DNA of 64,000 nt from Oxalobacteraceae sp. CFBP 8761 (GTDB lineage: Bacteria; Pseudomonadota; Gammaproteobacteria; Burkholderiales; Burkholderiaceae_D), in the NCBI GenBank assembly GCA_014841595.1, contig JACYUE010000001.1:438193-502192 (forward strand). Reading direction: 5' to 3'. A model generated the notes under the pieces. The model was not told the DNA's origin and made no database searches. It saw only the letters and a program-made list of their open reading frames with translations. This document shows, piece after piece, positions 36,610-45,431 of this stretch (positions are counted from its first letter, which is position 1; each line of letters starts with the position of its first letter). The position numbers were made by a program, and so were the translations under genes.

Positions 36610-37140
36610 ATGCCCACCAACAAACACGCATTCGATGCCGAAGCGCTCTACCGCGAGCTGCTGGCCCAGGTCCGCGCAGGCCTGGACGGCGTCGCCGAGC
36701 CGGCCATCGTCGGCATCCATTCGGGCGGCGCCTGGCTGGCCGAGCGCCTTGCGCGCGACCTCGACCTGACGCACCGTCTCGGCTCCATCGACGTCTCGTT
36801 CTACCGCGACGACTATGCGCGCAAGGGCCTGCACCCGGACGTGAAACCAACGCATATCCGCTTTGCGGTCGACGGCGCCACCGTGGTGCTGGTCGACGAC
36901 GTGCTGCAGACCGGCCGCACCACGCGCGCGGCGATCAACGTGCTGTTCGACTACGGCCGTCCGGCCTGCATCCGCCTGGCCGCGCTGGCCGACCGGGGCG
37001 GGCGCGAGCTGCCGGTGGCCGCCGATTTCGTCGGCGCCCACGCCGTGCTCGACGCCAACGAGTCGCTGTGCCTGCAGCGCGATGAGACAGGCCAACTTTC
37101 GCTTACCATCGAACAAGACAATGCCGATCCTGCACAATAA
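36610..37140 (+). CDS. pyrR: PyrR-type bifunctional pyrimidine regulator / uracil phosphoribosyltransferase
   Basis: The 176-residue protein is a phosphoribosyltransferase with the PRPP loop [17 protein letters not shown] and the PyrR signatures [30 protein letters not shown] and [17 protein letters not shown]. In Gram-positives PyrR attenuates pyr operons by binding RNA; in proteobacteria its role is less clear and it may only salvage uracil. ATG 36610 was preferred to the 36589 extension. The last 20 bases overlap pyrB. Confidence 0.93.
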   Translation: MPTNKHAFDAEALYRELLAQVRAGLDGVAEPAIVGIHSGGAWLAERLARDLDLTHRLGSIDVSFYRDDYARKGLHPDVKPTHIRFAVDGATVVLVDDVLQTGRTTRAAINVLFDYGRPACIRLAALADRGGRELPVAADFVGAHAVLDANESLCLQRDETGQLSLTIEQDNADPAQ

Positions 37141-38095
37141 TCCGCAACTGAACAAAAACGGCGAGCTGCAGCACCTGCTCACCATCGAGGGCCTCAAGAA
37201 GTCGCACATCGACCACATCCTCGACACCGCATCGAGCTTCGTGGGGATCTCCGACCGCGAAGTCAAGAAGGTCCCGCTCATGCGCGGCAAGAGCGTGTTC
37301 AACCTGTTCTTCGAAAATTCGACGCGCACCCGCACCACGTTCGAGATCGCGTCCAAGCGCCTGTCGGCCGACGTCATCAACCTGAACATCCAGGCATCGT
37401 CCACCACCAAGGGCGAGTCGCTGCTCGACACGATCGACAATCTGGCCGCGATGCATGCCGACATGTTCGTGGTGCGCCACGCGCAGTCGGGCGCGCCGTA
37501 CATGATCGCGCAGCACCTGAACCGCACGCGCTCGGATGTCCACGTCGTCAATGCCGGCGACGGGCGCCACGCGCACCCGACCCAGGGCCTGCTCGACATG
37601 TACACGATCCGGCACTACAAGAAAGACTTCACGAACCTGCGCGTGGCCATTGTCGGCGACATCCTGCACAGCCGCGTGGCCCGTTCGGACATCCACGCAC
37701 TGACCACGCTGGGCGTGCCCGAAGTGCGCGCCATCGGCCCGCACACGCTGCTGCCGGGCGGCCTGGATCAGATGGGCGTGCGCACCTTCACCAACATCAA
37801 TGAGGGGTTGAAGGACGTCGACGTGATCATCATGCTGCGCCTGCAGAACGAGCGCATGAGCGGCGCGCTGCTGCCGTCGGCGCAAGAATACTTCAAGAGC
37901 TACGGCCTGACGCCCGAGCGTCTGGCGCTGGCGAAACCCGATGCGATCGTGATGCACCCGGGGCCGATGAACCGCGGCGTCGAGATCGACTCGGCGGTGG
38001 CCGACGGCAGCCAGGCAGTGATCCTGCCGCAGGTGACGTTCGGAATCGCGGTACGCATGGCAGTCATGAGCATTTTGGCAGGAACCCACGCATGA
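37121..38095 (+). CDS. pyrB: Aspartate carbamoyltransferase catalytic chain
   Basis: PyrB makes carbamoyl aspartate, the first step specific to pyrimidines. The 324-residue sequence has [19 protein letters not shown] (carbamoyl phosphate site), [48 protein letters not shown] and [17 protein letters not shown] 37121 gives the family N-terminus and overlaps pyrR by 20 bases in another frame. No pyrI regulatory gene follows; instead a pyrC' gene does, which fits the class A/B dodecameric ATCase of pseudomonads and relatives. Confidence 0.97.
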   Translation: MPILHNNPQLNKNGELQHLLTIEGLKKSHIDHILDTASSFVGISDREVKKVPLMRGKSVFNLFFENSTRTRTTFEIASKRLSADVINLNIQASSTTKGESLLDTIDNLAAMHADMFVVRHAQSGAPYMIAQHLNRTRSDVHVVNAGDGRHAHPTQGLLDMYTIRHYKKDFTNLRVAIVGDILHSRVARSDIHALTTLGVPEVRAIGPHTLLPGGLDQMGVRTFTNINEGLKDVDVIIMLRLQNERMSGALLPSAQEYFKSYGLTPERLALAKPDAIVMHPGPMNRGVEIDSAVADGSQAVILPQVTFGIAVRMAVMSILAGTHA

Positions 38096-39387
38096 AACTC
38101 CATATCAAGAACGGGCGCGTGATCGACCCGGCGAACGGCGTCGACGCCGTGCAAGACCTGTTCATCGTCGACGGCAAGATTGCGGCGCTTGGCGTCGCCC
38201 CCGAAGGCTTCACGGCCGACCAGAGCATCGATGCGAGCGGCCTCGTGGTCGCCCCGGGCCTGGTCGACCTGTCGGCGCGCCTGCGCGAGCCGGGCTACGA
38301 ATACAAGGCCACGCTCGAATCCGAGCTGCAGGCGGCGATGCAGGGTGGCGTGACCACGCTGGTCTGCCCGCCCGACACCGACCCGGTGCTCGACGAACCA
38401 GGTCTGGTCGAAATGCTCAAGCACCGCGCGCGCATCGTCGACCAGGCCAATGTGCACCCGCTGGGCGCACTGACCGTGGGCCTGAAAGGCCAGGCGCTGA
38501 CCGAGATGGCCGAACTGACCGAAGCCGGCTGCATCGGCTTTGCGCAGGCCGAGGAACCCATCCTCGACACCAACGTGCTGCTGCGCGCGATGCAGTACGC
38601 CAAGACGTTCGACTACACCGTCTGGCTGCGCCCGCAGGACGCGCACATCGGCCGCGGCGGCGTGGCCCATGCCGGCCCGCTGGCCTCGCGCCTCGGCCTG
38701 TCCGGCGTGCCGGTGATGTCCGAGACCATCGCGCTGCACACGATCTTCGAGCTGATGCGCTCCACCGGCGCGCGCGTGCACCTGTGCCGGATTTCGTCCG
38801 CTGCGGGCCTGGACCTGATTCGCGCCGCAAAGAAAGAAGGTTTGAACCTGACAGTCGACGTGGGCGTGCACCATCTGCACCTGACCGACGCCGACATCGG
38901 CTTCTTCGATTCCAACGCGCGCCTCACGCCGCCGCTGCGCTCACAGCGCGACCGCGACGCGATCCGCGCTGCACTCGTCGATGGCACGGTCGATGCGATC
39001 TGCTCCGACCACACGCCAGTGGATGACGACGAAAAGCTGCTGCCGTTCGGCGAAGCGTCGCCGGGCGCCACGGGCCTGGAGTTGCTGCTGGCGCTCACGC
39101 TCAAGTGGGCGCAAGACCAGCCGCACGGCGCGCAGGACGCCCAGGGCGCGCTGGCGCTGGCGATCGGCAAGATCACCTGCGAAGCGGCGCGCATTGCCGG
39201 CCTGCCGGCGGGCACGCTGGGCGTGGGCGCCGCGGCCGATGTCGTGCTGTTCGACCCGGCCGCGCGCTGGCTGGTCGACGGCAAGGCGCTGGCCAGCCAG
39301 GGCAAGCACACGCCATTCCTCGGCTACGAGCTGGCCGGGCAGGTGCGCGCGACCGTCGTGCGCGGCCGCGTGGCCTACCAGCGTTGA
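38092..39387 (+). CDS. pyrC': Non-catalytic dihydroorotase-like partner of ATCase (PyrC')
   Basis: The 431-residue protein has the dihydroorotase fold ([59 protein letters not shown]). However, the HxH zinc motif is replaced by Ser61-Ala62-Arg63; the HAED region reads RPQDAH; HxCH has become HLCR; and TDHAPH has become SDHTPV. The catalytic zinc site is therefore gone. In Pseudomonas this inactive homologue (PyrC' or PyrX) is needed to assemble the dodecameric ATCase, and an active PyrC lies elsewhere. Its ATG overlaps pyrB by 4 bases, consistent with stoichiometric assembly. Confidence 0.9.
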   Translation: MKLHIKNGRVIDPANGVDAVQDLFIVDGKIAALGVAPEGFTADQSIDASGLVVAPGLVDLSARLREPGYEYKATLESELQAAMQGGVTTLVCPPDTDPVLDEPGLVEMLKHRARIVDQANVHPLGALTVGLKGQALTEMAELTEAGCIGFAQAEEPILDTNVLLRAMQYAKTFDYTVWLRPQDAHIGRGGVAHAGPLASRLGLSGVPVMSETIALHTIFELMRSTGARVHLCRISSAAGLDLIRAAKKEGLNLTVDVGVHHLHLTDADIGFFDSNARLTPPLRSQRDRDAIRAALVDGTVDAICSDHTPVDDDEKLLPFGEASPGATGLELLLALTLKWAQDQPHGAQDAQGALALAIGKITCEAARIAGLPAGTLGVGAAADVVLFDPAARWLVDGKALASQGKHTPFLGYELAGQVRATVVRGRVAYQR

Positions 39388-39442
39388 TCCAACCACGGCG
39401 CGTGCTTCGCTTCAAGCACGCGCCTTCACTGCGCCCATCACC

Positions 39443-40186
39443 TTGAATATCCGGCTTGCCTGGCGCCTTGCGCGCGTTACCGTCCATCTGTGCGAAGGAT
39501 TGGCGACCTGCGCGCTGGTGTTTCCCTTTGCCTCGCCCAGCCAGCGCGCGCGCCTGACGCGTGGCTGGTCCGCGCGCCTGCTGCGCCTGTGCCGCGTGCA
39601 CGTCGCGCCGGCACTGGGCGTACCCGCGCTCGCGCATGCGCTGGTGGTGGCCAACCACGTGTCATGGCTCGACATCTTCGTCATCAATGCTTTGAGCCCG
39701 TGCCGGTTCGTGGCCAAGGCCGAAATTCGCGCCTGGCCCGTGATGGGCCGCCTGGCGGCCGGCGCCGGCACCGTGTTCATTGCGCGCGGCAACCGGCGCG
39801 AATTGCGTCACGTGTTCAAGGGGCTGGTCGACGTGTTGCAGAAGGGGGAGCGCGTCGCGCTGTTCCCGGAAGGGACGACCGGCCTGCAAGGCCAGGTGCT
39901 GCCATTCCACGCCAACCTGTTCGAGGCGGCGGTCGACGCCGGCGTGCCCGTGCAGCCGTATGCGCTGGCCTATGTCGGCGCCGACGGCGCGCACCATCCG
40001 TCGATCGAGTACATCGGCGAGACGACCTTTGTCGACAGCCTGTTCCGGATTTTGCAGGGGCCGCCGGTCACGGCGCGCCTGACTTGCCTGGCGCCCCTGG
40101 AAAGCCTTGGTGCACACCGGCGCGAACTGGCGCAGGCATCGCAGGAGGCCGTGGCCACTGCGGTAGCAACCGCAGTCTCACACTAG
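39443..40186 (+). CDS. 1-acyl-sn-glycerol-3-phosphate acyltransferase-like protein
   Basis: The 247-residue protein is a PlsC-family acyltransferase with the catalytic motif NHVSWLDIFVI (HxxxxD), the FVAKAEIRAWPVMG section and ALFPEGTTG. There is a hydrophobic N-terminal segment (about 13-32). No ATG is available; I chose TTG 39443 because the family N-terminus follows, but the ribosome site is poor and the true start is uncertain. It is 55 bases after pyrC'. A second PlsC-like gene lies at 48325-49065, so the two may differ in acyl donor or membrane lipid role. Confidence 0.82.
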   Translation: MNIRLAWRLARVTVHLCEGLATCALVFPFASPSQRARLTRGWSARLLRLCRVHVAPALGVPALAHALVVANHVSWLDIFVINALSPCRFVAKAEIRAWPVMGRLAAGAGTVFIARGNRRELRHVFKGLVDVLQKGERVALFPEGTTGLQGQVLPFHANLFEAAVDAGVPVQPYALAYVGADGAHHPSIEYIGETTFVDSLFRILQGPPVTARLTCLAPLESLGAHRRELAQASQEAVATAVATAVSH

Positions 40187-40187
40187 T

Positions 40188-41036
40188 TCAGCGCTGCTTG
40201 CCGCCGTGCTCGCGGTATTCGGGGCAATCCACCTGCAGCAGCGTGCGGTCATCCAGGCACACGGCCGTCAGCTTGCCGCCCCAGACGCAGCCGCTGTCCA
40301 GCCCGACCAGGTTGGGCCGCTGCACCACGCCCAGCGCCGACCAGTGGCCAAACACCACCGTCACGTCCTGCGTGCGGCGCGCCGGCAGGTCGAACCATGG
40401 CAGCAGGTCGCTGCCGACCGGGCCGGTGTCGGATTCCTTGTGCTTGAAATCCATCGCGCCATCGGGCGCGCACAGGCGCATGCGCGTGAGCGCATTGACG
40501 ATGCAGCGCAGGCGCTCGATGCCCGTCAGACTGTCGTCCCAGCGGTCGGGCTGATTGCCGTACATCTGGCTCAGGAAGTCGAGCCAGCCGTCGCCCTGCA
40601 GCATGCGTTCGACTTCGCCGGCCAGCGCCATCGTCTGCGCCGCATCCCATTGTGGGGCCACGCCGGCGTGCACCAGCAGGTGATTGTCGACGAACATCGC
40701 CAGCGGCCGCGCGCGCAGCCAGGCGATGAGTTCGTCGCGGTCGGGGGCGGCCAGGATCTCGTCGAGCGTGTCGGAGCGGCTCAGGCGCTGAGCGCCGCCG
40801 GCCACCGCGATCAGGTGCAGGTCGTGGTTGCCGAGCAGGGCATCGACCCGCCCGCCGCTGGATTCATTGAGCGCTTTCATGCGCCGCAGCGCCATCAGCG
40901 ATTCGGGGCCGCGGTTGATGAGGTCACCCACGAACAGGATGCGCGCGTCATCGCCCGCGACGAGGGCAATGCGGTCAAGCAGCAGCTGCGCTTCATGTGC
41001 GCAGCCCTGGAGGTCGCCAATGGCGTAAGTGGTCAT
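40188..41036 (-). CDS. apaH: Bis(5'-nucleosyl)-tetraphosphatase, symmetrical
   Basis: ApaH hydrolyses Ap4A to ADP. The 282-residue sequence has the metallophosphatase motifs GDLQGC, GDLINRGPESL, LLGNHDLHL and later VFGHWSALG. The start MTTYAIGDLQGC at 41036 matches the family; an ATG at 41057 has a better AGGA site and would add 7 residues. It is convergent with the PlsC-like gene, 1 base apart. Confidence 0.94.
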   Translation of the reverse strand: MTTYAIGDLQGCAHEAQLLLDRIALVAGDDARILFVGDLINRGPESLMALRRMKALNESSGGRVDALLGNHDLHLIAVAGGAQRLSRSDTLDEILAAPDRDELIAWLRARPLAMFVDNHLLVHAGVAPQWDAAQTMALAGEVERMLQGDGWLDFLSQMYGNQPDRWDDSLTGIERLRCIVNALTRMRLCAPDGAMDFKHKESDTGPVGSDLLPWFDLPARRTQDVTVVFGHWSALGVVQRPNLVGLDSGCVWGGKLTAVCLDDRTLLQVDCPEYREHGGKQR

Positions 41037-41309
41037 ATTCTTGTTCTGGCAGGACATTGCCGTCCTGCTGCCTGGCGTTATGAAAAATGGAGCATATGAT
41101 GCTCTGGCGGATACTAAATGATTTTACGCGCCAGGGAAGTTTTTTGCGTCGCCGTGCAAGCGGATGAAAACATAAATACGCGCGCCGGCATCCACGTCCA
41201 GTCCGGTACAATGAGGCCGGCTTTCCATTGATGAATAGCGTATCGTGGCTGCGCCAATTCGCTTCCTTTGCGGAGCGCTGCACAAGAATCGCTCCGAAAG
41301 AAAACAATA

Positions 41310-42404
41310 ATGTTCTCGTTTTTTGTCAGTTTCCTTTCCTGCGCATTGCTCACGCTGCTGGTCATCAAGACCGCGCGAAAACATGGCCTGGGACTCGATG
41401 GTGATTTTACCGGCGTACAGAAAAACCATACGCATGCAGTCGCGCGCATCGGCGGTATTCCCATCTTTCTGGCAGTGGTGGTGGCGTCCGGTTTATCGAT
41501 CCTGCGCCAGCCGCAAATGGCGGCGTGGCTGGCAACCCTGATTGCCTGTGCCACGATTGCCCTGGCCGGCGGTATTGCCGAAGACTATACGGGAAAGGTC
41601 TCGCCAAGCCGTCGGCTGTTCCTGACGATGCTCGCGGCAGGCTTTGGTTATTGGCTGCTCGACGCGCGTATTGGCCGTCTCGACTTGCCGTGGACGGTCG
41701 TGCCGCTCGAATCCATCTGGATCGTGCTGCCGTTGACGATGCTGGCGGTGGCCGGCGTGGCCAATGCCATCAATATCATCGACGGCTTTAATGGCCTGGC
41801 CGGCGTGATCAGCATTTTCATGCTGCTGTCGCTGTCCTACGTCGCCTTGCAGGTGGGCGATATGTTCGTGCTGGTGGCGGCATTGATCGTTGCCGGAGCG
41901 ACGGCCGGCTTCCTGATCTGGAATTATCCGGTCGGGCTGATTTTTTTGGGCGATGGCGGAGCGTATTTCCTTGGCTTCCTGCTGGGCGAGCTGGCCCTGC
42001 TGCTGGTAATGCGCAATCCGGCTGTCTCCACCTGGTATGCAGCGCTATTGCTGATTTACCCGGCGTTTGAAACCATATTCTCTGCATACCGCCGCATGTT
42101 TGTTCGCGGCAAATCACCAACGCTGCCCGATGGTATTCACTTGCATAGTTTGATTTTTCGGCGCATCGTGCAATGGACAGTGGGGCCGCGCGAGGCCCGC
42201 GCACTGATGAAACGCAATGCCCGCACGTCGCCTTATTTATGGCTGATTTCATTGCTGGCAGTGATACCGGCAACCGTGTTCTGGGAAAGCACTGGCGCAT
42301 TGATGGTGTTCTGTCTGTTGTTTATAATCAGTTACCTCTGGTTGTATGGGCGTATCGTTCGATTCAAGTCGCCGCGCTGGCTCTTTTTAAGCAAGAAAGA
42401 CTGA
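41310..42404 (+). CDS. WecA/MraY-type undecaprenyl-phosphate sugar-1-phosphate transferase
   Basis: The 364-residue integral membrane protein has about ten hydrophobic helices and the family motifs FTGVQKNHTHAVARIGGIPIF, GGIAEDYTGKVSP, NIIDGFNGLAGV and FLGDGGAYFLGF, with HxxH-like DGIHLHSLIFRR in a cytoplasmic loop. Such enzymes start O-antigen, enterobacterial common antigen or exopolysaccharide synthesis by moving an N-acetylhexosamine phosphate to the carrier lipid. Start ATG 41310 (MFSFFVSFL) is preferred. The 273-base upstream region is AT-rich. Confidence 0.9.
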   Translation: MFSFFVSFLSCALLTLLVIKTARKHGLGLDGDFTGVQKNHTHAVARIGGIPIFLAVVVASGLSILRQPQMAAWLATLIACATIALAGGIAEDYTGKVSPSRRLFLTMLAAGFGYWLLDARIGRLDLPWTVVPLESIWIVLPLTMLAVAGVANAINIIDGFNGLAGVISIFMLLSLSYVALQVGDMFVLVAALIVAGATAGFLIWNYPVGLIFLGDGGAYFLGFLLGELALLLVMRNPAVSTWYAALLLIYPAFETIFSAYRRMFVRGKSPTLPDGIHLHSLIFRRIVQWTVGPREARALMKRNARTSPYLWLISLLAVIPATVFWESTGALMVFCLLFIISYLWLYGRIVRFKSPRWLFLSKKD

Positions 42405-42429
42405 CCGGATATTATTGTTGTAGTATATT
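42401..42429 (+). promoter_or_regulatory. Candidate sigma-70 promoter for the H-NS-family gene
   Basis: CTGACC (42401-42406) and TATATT (42424-42429) are separated by 17 bases in a markedly AT-rich stretch that overlaps the stop of the preceding gene. Initiation near 42436 would give a 70-base leader. Confidence 0.45.
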
Positions 42430-42438
42430 GCGACATTT

Positions 42439-42471
42439 GGTGAGTATTCACCGAGCGTCAGCAATTGCTGA
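42439..42471 (+). promoter_or_regulatory. Inverted repeats in the H-NS-family leader
   Basis: GGTGA-GTAT-TCACC (42439-42452) is followed by the perfect 14-bp palindrome TCAGCAATTGCTGA (42458-42471), 33 bases before the ATG. They may be an operator or a stem in the leader RNA. Confidence 0.4.
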
Positions 42472-42504
42472 ATATGCATTCAATTTTTTAACGAACGAGG
42501 AACG

Positions 42505-42819
42505 ATGATGGATCTGTCGAATATGTCGGTAGGCGATTTGCGCAACCTGCAAGAACAAATCAAGCAGGAAATGAAAACGCGTGAAACCCAGGAAGTGCAG
42601 AAAGCACGTGAACAAATTCTGGCAATCGCGCAAAGCGTCGGCATGCCGCTGAAAGAACTGATGGCCACCACCGGCCGCGGTTCGAAAGGCGCGACCGTCG
42701 CCGTGCGTTACCGTCACCCGCAGGATTCCAGCCAGCAGTGGACCGGCCGTGGCCGTCAGCCAAAGTGGGTCAAGGAATGGGTCGACGGCGGCAAGTCGAT
42801 CGACGACCTGCGCGTCTAA
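42505..42819 (+). CDS. H-NS family nucleoid-associated protein
   Basis: The 104-residue protein has an N-terminal helical oligomerisation section (about 1-50, LRNLQEQIKQEMKTRE) and the C-terminal DNA-binding motif YRHPQDSSQQWTGRGRQPKWVKEWV, the family AT-hook-like loop TGRGRQP. It would silence AT-rich DNA. The ATG doublet at 42505/42508 lies 6 bases after CGAGGAACG. It may autoregulate through its AT-rich promoter; that is inference. Confidence 0.93.
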   Translation: MMDLSNMSVGDLRNLQEQIKQEMKTRETQEVQKAREQILAIAQSVGMPLKELMATTGRGSKGATVAVRYRHPQDSSQQWTGRGRQPKWVKEWVDGGKSIDDLRV

Positions 42820-43056
42820 GCAATCTTAATTGCTCCGCAATGCGGAGCATGCGCCGCGCGCTTCTCCAGCGCCGGCGCCGGTGGCGTGCTGCCATCGACT
42901 CCGGCGCCCATTCGCGGCTCCGGCTATTTCCCGATATTCCCTTGTTCTGTCACTCGGCTTTTGCCAGGCTTGCGCACGCGCGCCATTCCCACGCCAGCCA
43001 CGCTTGCCGTTACAATAGTGCTTACTTATCAATCCTCCAATATTCCGGGAAACAAA

Positions 43057-44439
43057 ATGGTCGCTCTCTCCAAAACGATTTTCAAGGCTTACGATATTCG
43101 CGGCATCATCGACAAGACCCTGGACGCCGGCATCGCGCGTCACATCGGTCGTGCATTCGGCGCTGCCGCGCTGGCCAAGGGAGAGAGCAAGGTCGTGATC
43201 GGCCGCGATGGCCGCCTGTCCGGCCCTGAACTGACCAGCGCACTGGGCGAAGGCTTGCGTGACGCCGGCGTCGACGTGATCGACCTGGGCATGGTCGCCA
43301 CGCCGATGGTCTATTTCGGCACCAACGTCCTCGACACGCGCTCGGGCATCATGGTCACCGGCAGCCACAACCCGCCTGACTACAACGGCTTCAAGATGGT
43401 CCTGGCCGGCGAAGCCATCTATGGCGACGCCATCACCGGCCTGCACGACAGCATCGCAGCGTATGACGGCGCGATCGCAGCGCAGCGCGGCGGCTACAGC
43501 ACCCATGACATCCGCGCCGCTTACCTCGAGCGCATCATCGGCGACGTCAAGCTGGCGCGCCCGATCAAGATCGCGGTCGACTGCGGCAACGGCGTGGCCG
43601 GTGCGTTCGCGGGCGACCTGTATCGCGGCATGGGCGCCGAAGTGGTCGAGCTGTTCTGCGAAGTCGACGGCAACTTCCCGAACCACCATCCTGACCCGGC
43701 CCACCCGGAAAACCTGCAAGACCTGATCCGCGCGCTGCAAGAGACCGACGCCGAAATCGGCCTGGCCTTCGACGGCGATGGCGACCGCCTCGGCATCGTC
43801 ACCAAGGATGGCCAGATCATCTTCCCGGACCGCCAGATGATGCTGTTCGCGGCCGACGTGCTGTCGCGCGTCCCGGGCGGCGAGATCCTGTATGACGTCA
43901 AGTGCACGCGCCACCTGGCGCCGTACATCGAGCAGCATGGCGGCAAGCCACTGATGTGGAAGACCGGCCATTCGCTGGTCAAGGCCAAGCTGAAGGAAAC
44001 CGGTGCGCCGCTGGGCGGCGAGATGAGCGGCCATATCTTCTTCAAGGAGCGCTGGTACGGTTTCGACGACGGCATGTATGCCGGCGCGCGCATGCTCGAA
44101 ATCCTGACCAAGCAGCAGGATCCTTCGGCGCTGCTCAACAGCCTGCCAATGGCCAGCAGCACCCCGGAACTGCACCTGCAGCTGCAAGAGGGCGAGAACT
44201 TCACGCTGATCGACCATCTGCGCGCCAACGCCACGTTCCCGACCTCCGAAAAAATCAACGACATCGATGGCCTGCGCGTCGAGTACGCCGATGGCTTCGG
44301 TCTGGCCCGTTCGTCGAACACGACGCCGGTCGTCGTGCTGCGCTTTGAGGGCGAGTCGCCGGAAGCACTGGCGCGCATCCAGGCAGAGTTCAAGACCGTG
44401 ATCCTGGCCGCCAAGCCAGATGCCGACCTGCCGTTCTGA
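43057..44439 (+). CDS. manB: Phosphomannomutase/phosphoglucomutase
   Basis: The 460-residue alpha-D-phosphohexomutase has the phosphoserine loop VTGSHNPPDYNGFKM, the metal loop FDGDGDRLGI, the sugar loop GGEMSGHIFFKERW and the phosphate loop RSSNTTPVVVLRFE. It starts with KTIFKAYDIRGI, typical of AlgC/ManB. It interconverts 1- and 6-phosphosugars for LPS and exopolysaccharide. ATG 43057 was chosen; the longer frame starts in non-conserved sequence. It precedes waaC by 10 bases. Confidence 0.95.
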   Translation: MVALSKTIFKAYDIRGIIDKTLDAGIARHIGRAFGAAALAKGESKVVIGRDGRLSGPELTSALGEGLRDAGVDVIDLGMVATPMVYFGTNVLDTRSGIMVTGSHNPPDYNGFKMVLAGEAIYGDAITGLHDSIAAYDGAIAAQRGGYSTHDIRAAYLERIIGDVKLARPIKIAVDCGNGVAGAFAGDLYRGMGAEVVELFCEVDGNFPNHHPDPAHPENLQDLIRALQETDAEIGLAFDGDGDRLGIVTKDGQIIFPDRQMMLFAADVLSRVPGGEILYDVKCTRHLAPYIEQHGGKPLMWKTGHSLVKAKLKETGAPLGGEMSGHIFFKERWYGFDDGMYAGARMLEILTKQQDPSALLNSLPMASSTPELHLQLQEGENFTLIDHLRANATFPTSEKINDIDGLRVEYADGFGLARSSNTTPVVVLRFEGESPEALARIQAEFKTVILAAKPDADLPF

Positions 44440-44449
44440 GGACAGGCGC

Positions 44450-45430
44450 TTGAAGATCCTGCTCGTGCGCGTGTCGTCGCTGGGCGACGTGCTGCATAAC
44501 CTGCCGATGGTGGCCGACCTGCTGCGCGAGCATCCGGGCGCCACCATCGACTGGGTGGTCGAAGAAGGGTATGTGAGTCTCGTGCGCCTGAATCCCCACG
44601 TACGCAAGATCATCCCGTGGTCGCTGCGCCGCTGGCGCAAGAGCCTGGGCAAGAAAGAAACGCGGGCCGAAATCCGCGCATTCTTCCGCACGCTGCGCGA
44701 AGAAGAATACGACTATGTGTTCGACACCCAGGGTCTGCTCAAGACCGGCATCATCATGGGCGCGGCGCGCGTGCGCAAGGGTGGTAAAAAAGTCGGCCTG
44801 GCCAATGGCAGCGAAGGCTCGGGCTATGAAGGCATCTCGCGCATCTTCCATACCGACAGCATCCCGCTGAATCCGCGCACGCATGCCGTGGCGCGCGGGC
44901 GCATGGTTGCCGGCGCTGCGCTTGACTACAGCGTCGACTCGGCACCCGATTTCGGGTTGCCGGCGCCAACGCAAGCCACGCGGCCGGCGTTTTTGCCGCA
45001 AGACGACTACGCGGTCTTTTTCCATGGCACGGCGCGCGCAGCCAAGAAGTGGGCCGACGCCAACTGGATCGCACTGGGCGCGGCGCTCGCACCGATGCCG
45101 GTGCTGCTTCCATGGGGCTCGAAGGCCGAACACGAGGATGCCCAGGCGCTGGCGGCAGCCATGCCCAATGCCCGCGTGCTGCCAAAACTGTCGATGATGG
45201 ATGCTGTTCTGCTGGCCCAGCATGCGCGCCTTGCGGTGGGCGTCGACACGGGCCTGACCCATATCGCTGCCGCCTTTGTGCGGCCGACGATCGAAATCTA
45301 CTGCGATTCGCCCAAGTGGAAGACCGAAGGCAACTGGTCCGATCGCATCGTCAACCTGGGCGACCTGGGCGCGCCGCCGTCAAGCGGCGACGTCATCGCG
45401 GCCGCACGGCGCCTGCTGGCACCGGCATGA
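44450..45430 (+). CDS. waaC: LPS heptosyltransferase I
   Basis: WaaC adds the first heptose to Kdo2-lipid A. The 326-residue chain begins LKILLVRVSSLGDVLHNLPMV and has FHGTARAAKKWADANW, LPWGSKAEHEDAQAL and GVDTGLTHIAAAF, typical of glycosyltransferase family 9. There is no ATG; the TTG at 44450 has GAGGACAGG just upstream (44438-44446). It abuts waaA, with 1 base between. Confidence 0.94.
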   Translation: MKILLVRVSSLGDVLHNLPMVADLLREHPGATIDWVVEEGYVSLVRLNPHVRKIIPWSLRRWRKSLGKKETRAEIRAFFRTLREEEYDYVFDTQGLLKTGIIMGAARVRKGGKKVGLANGSEGSGYEGISRIFHTDSIPLNPRTHAVARGRMVAGAALDYSVDSAPDFGLPAPTQATRPAFLPQDDYAVFFHGTARAAKKWADANWIALGAALAPMPVLLPWGSKAEHEDAQALAAAMPNARVLPKLSMMDAVLLAQHARLAVGVDTGLTHIAAAFVRPTIEIYCDSPKWKTEGNWSDRIVNLGDLGAPPSSGDVIAAARRLLAPA

Positions 45431-45431
45431 C

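Noticed and set aside
42833-42850. Hairpin GCTCCGCAATGCGGAGC after the H-NS-family gene
   Set aside because: Short loop and no U-tract; not sufficient to call a terminator.
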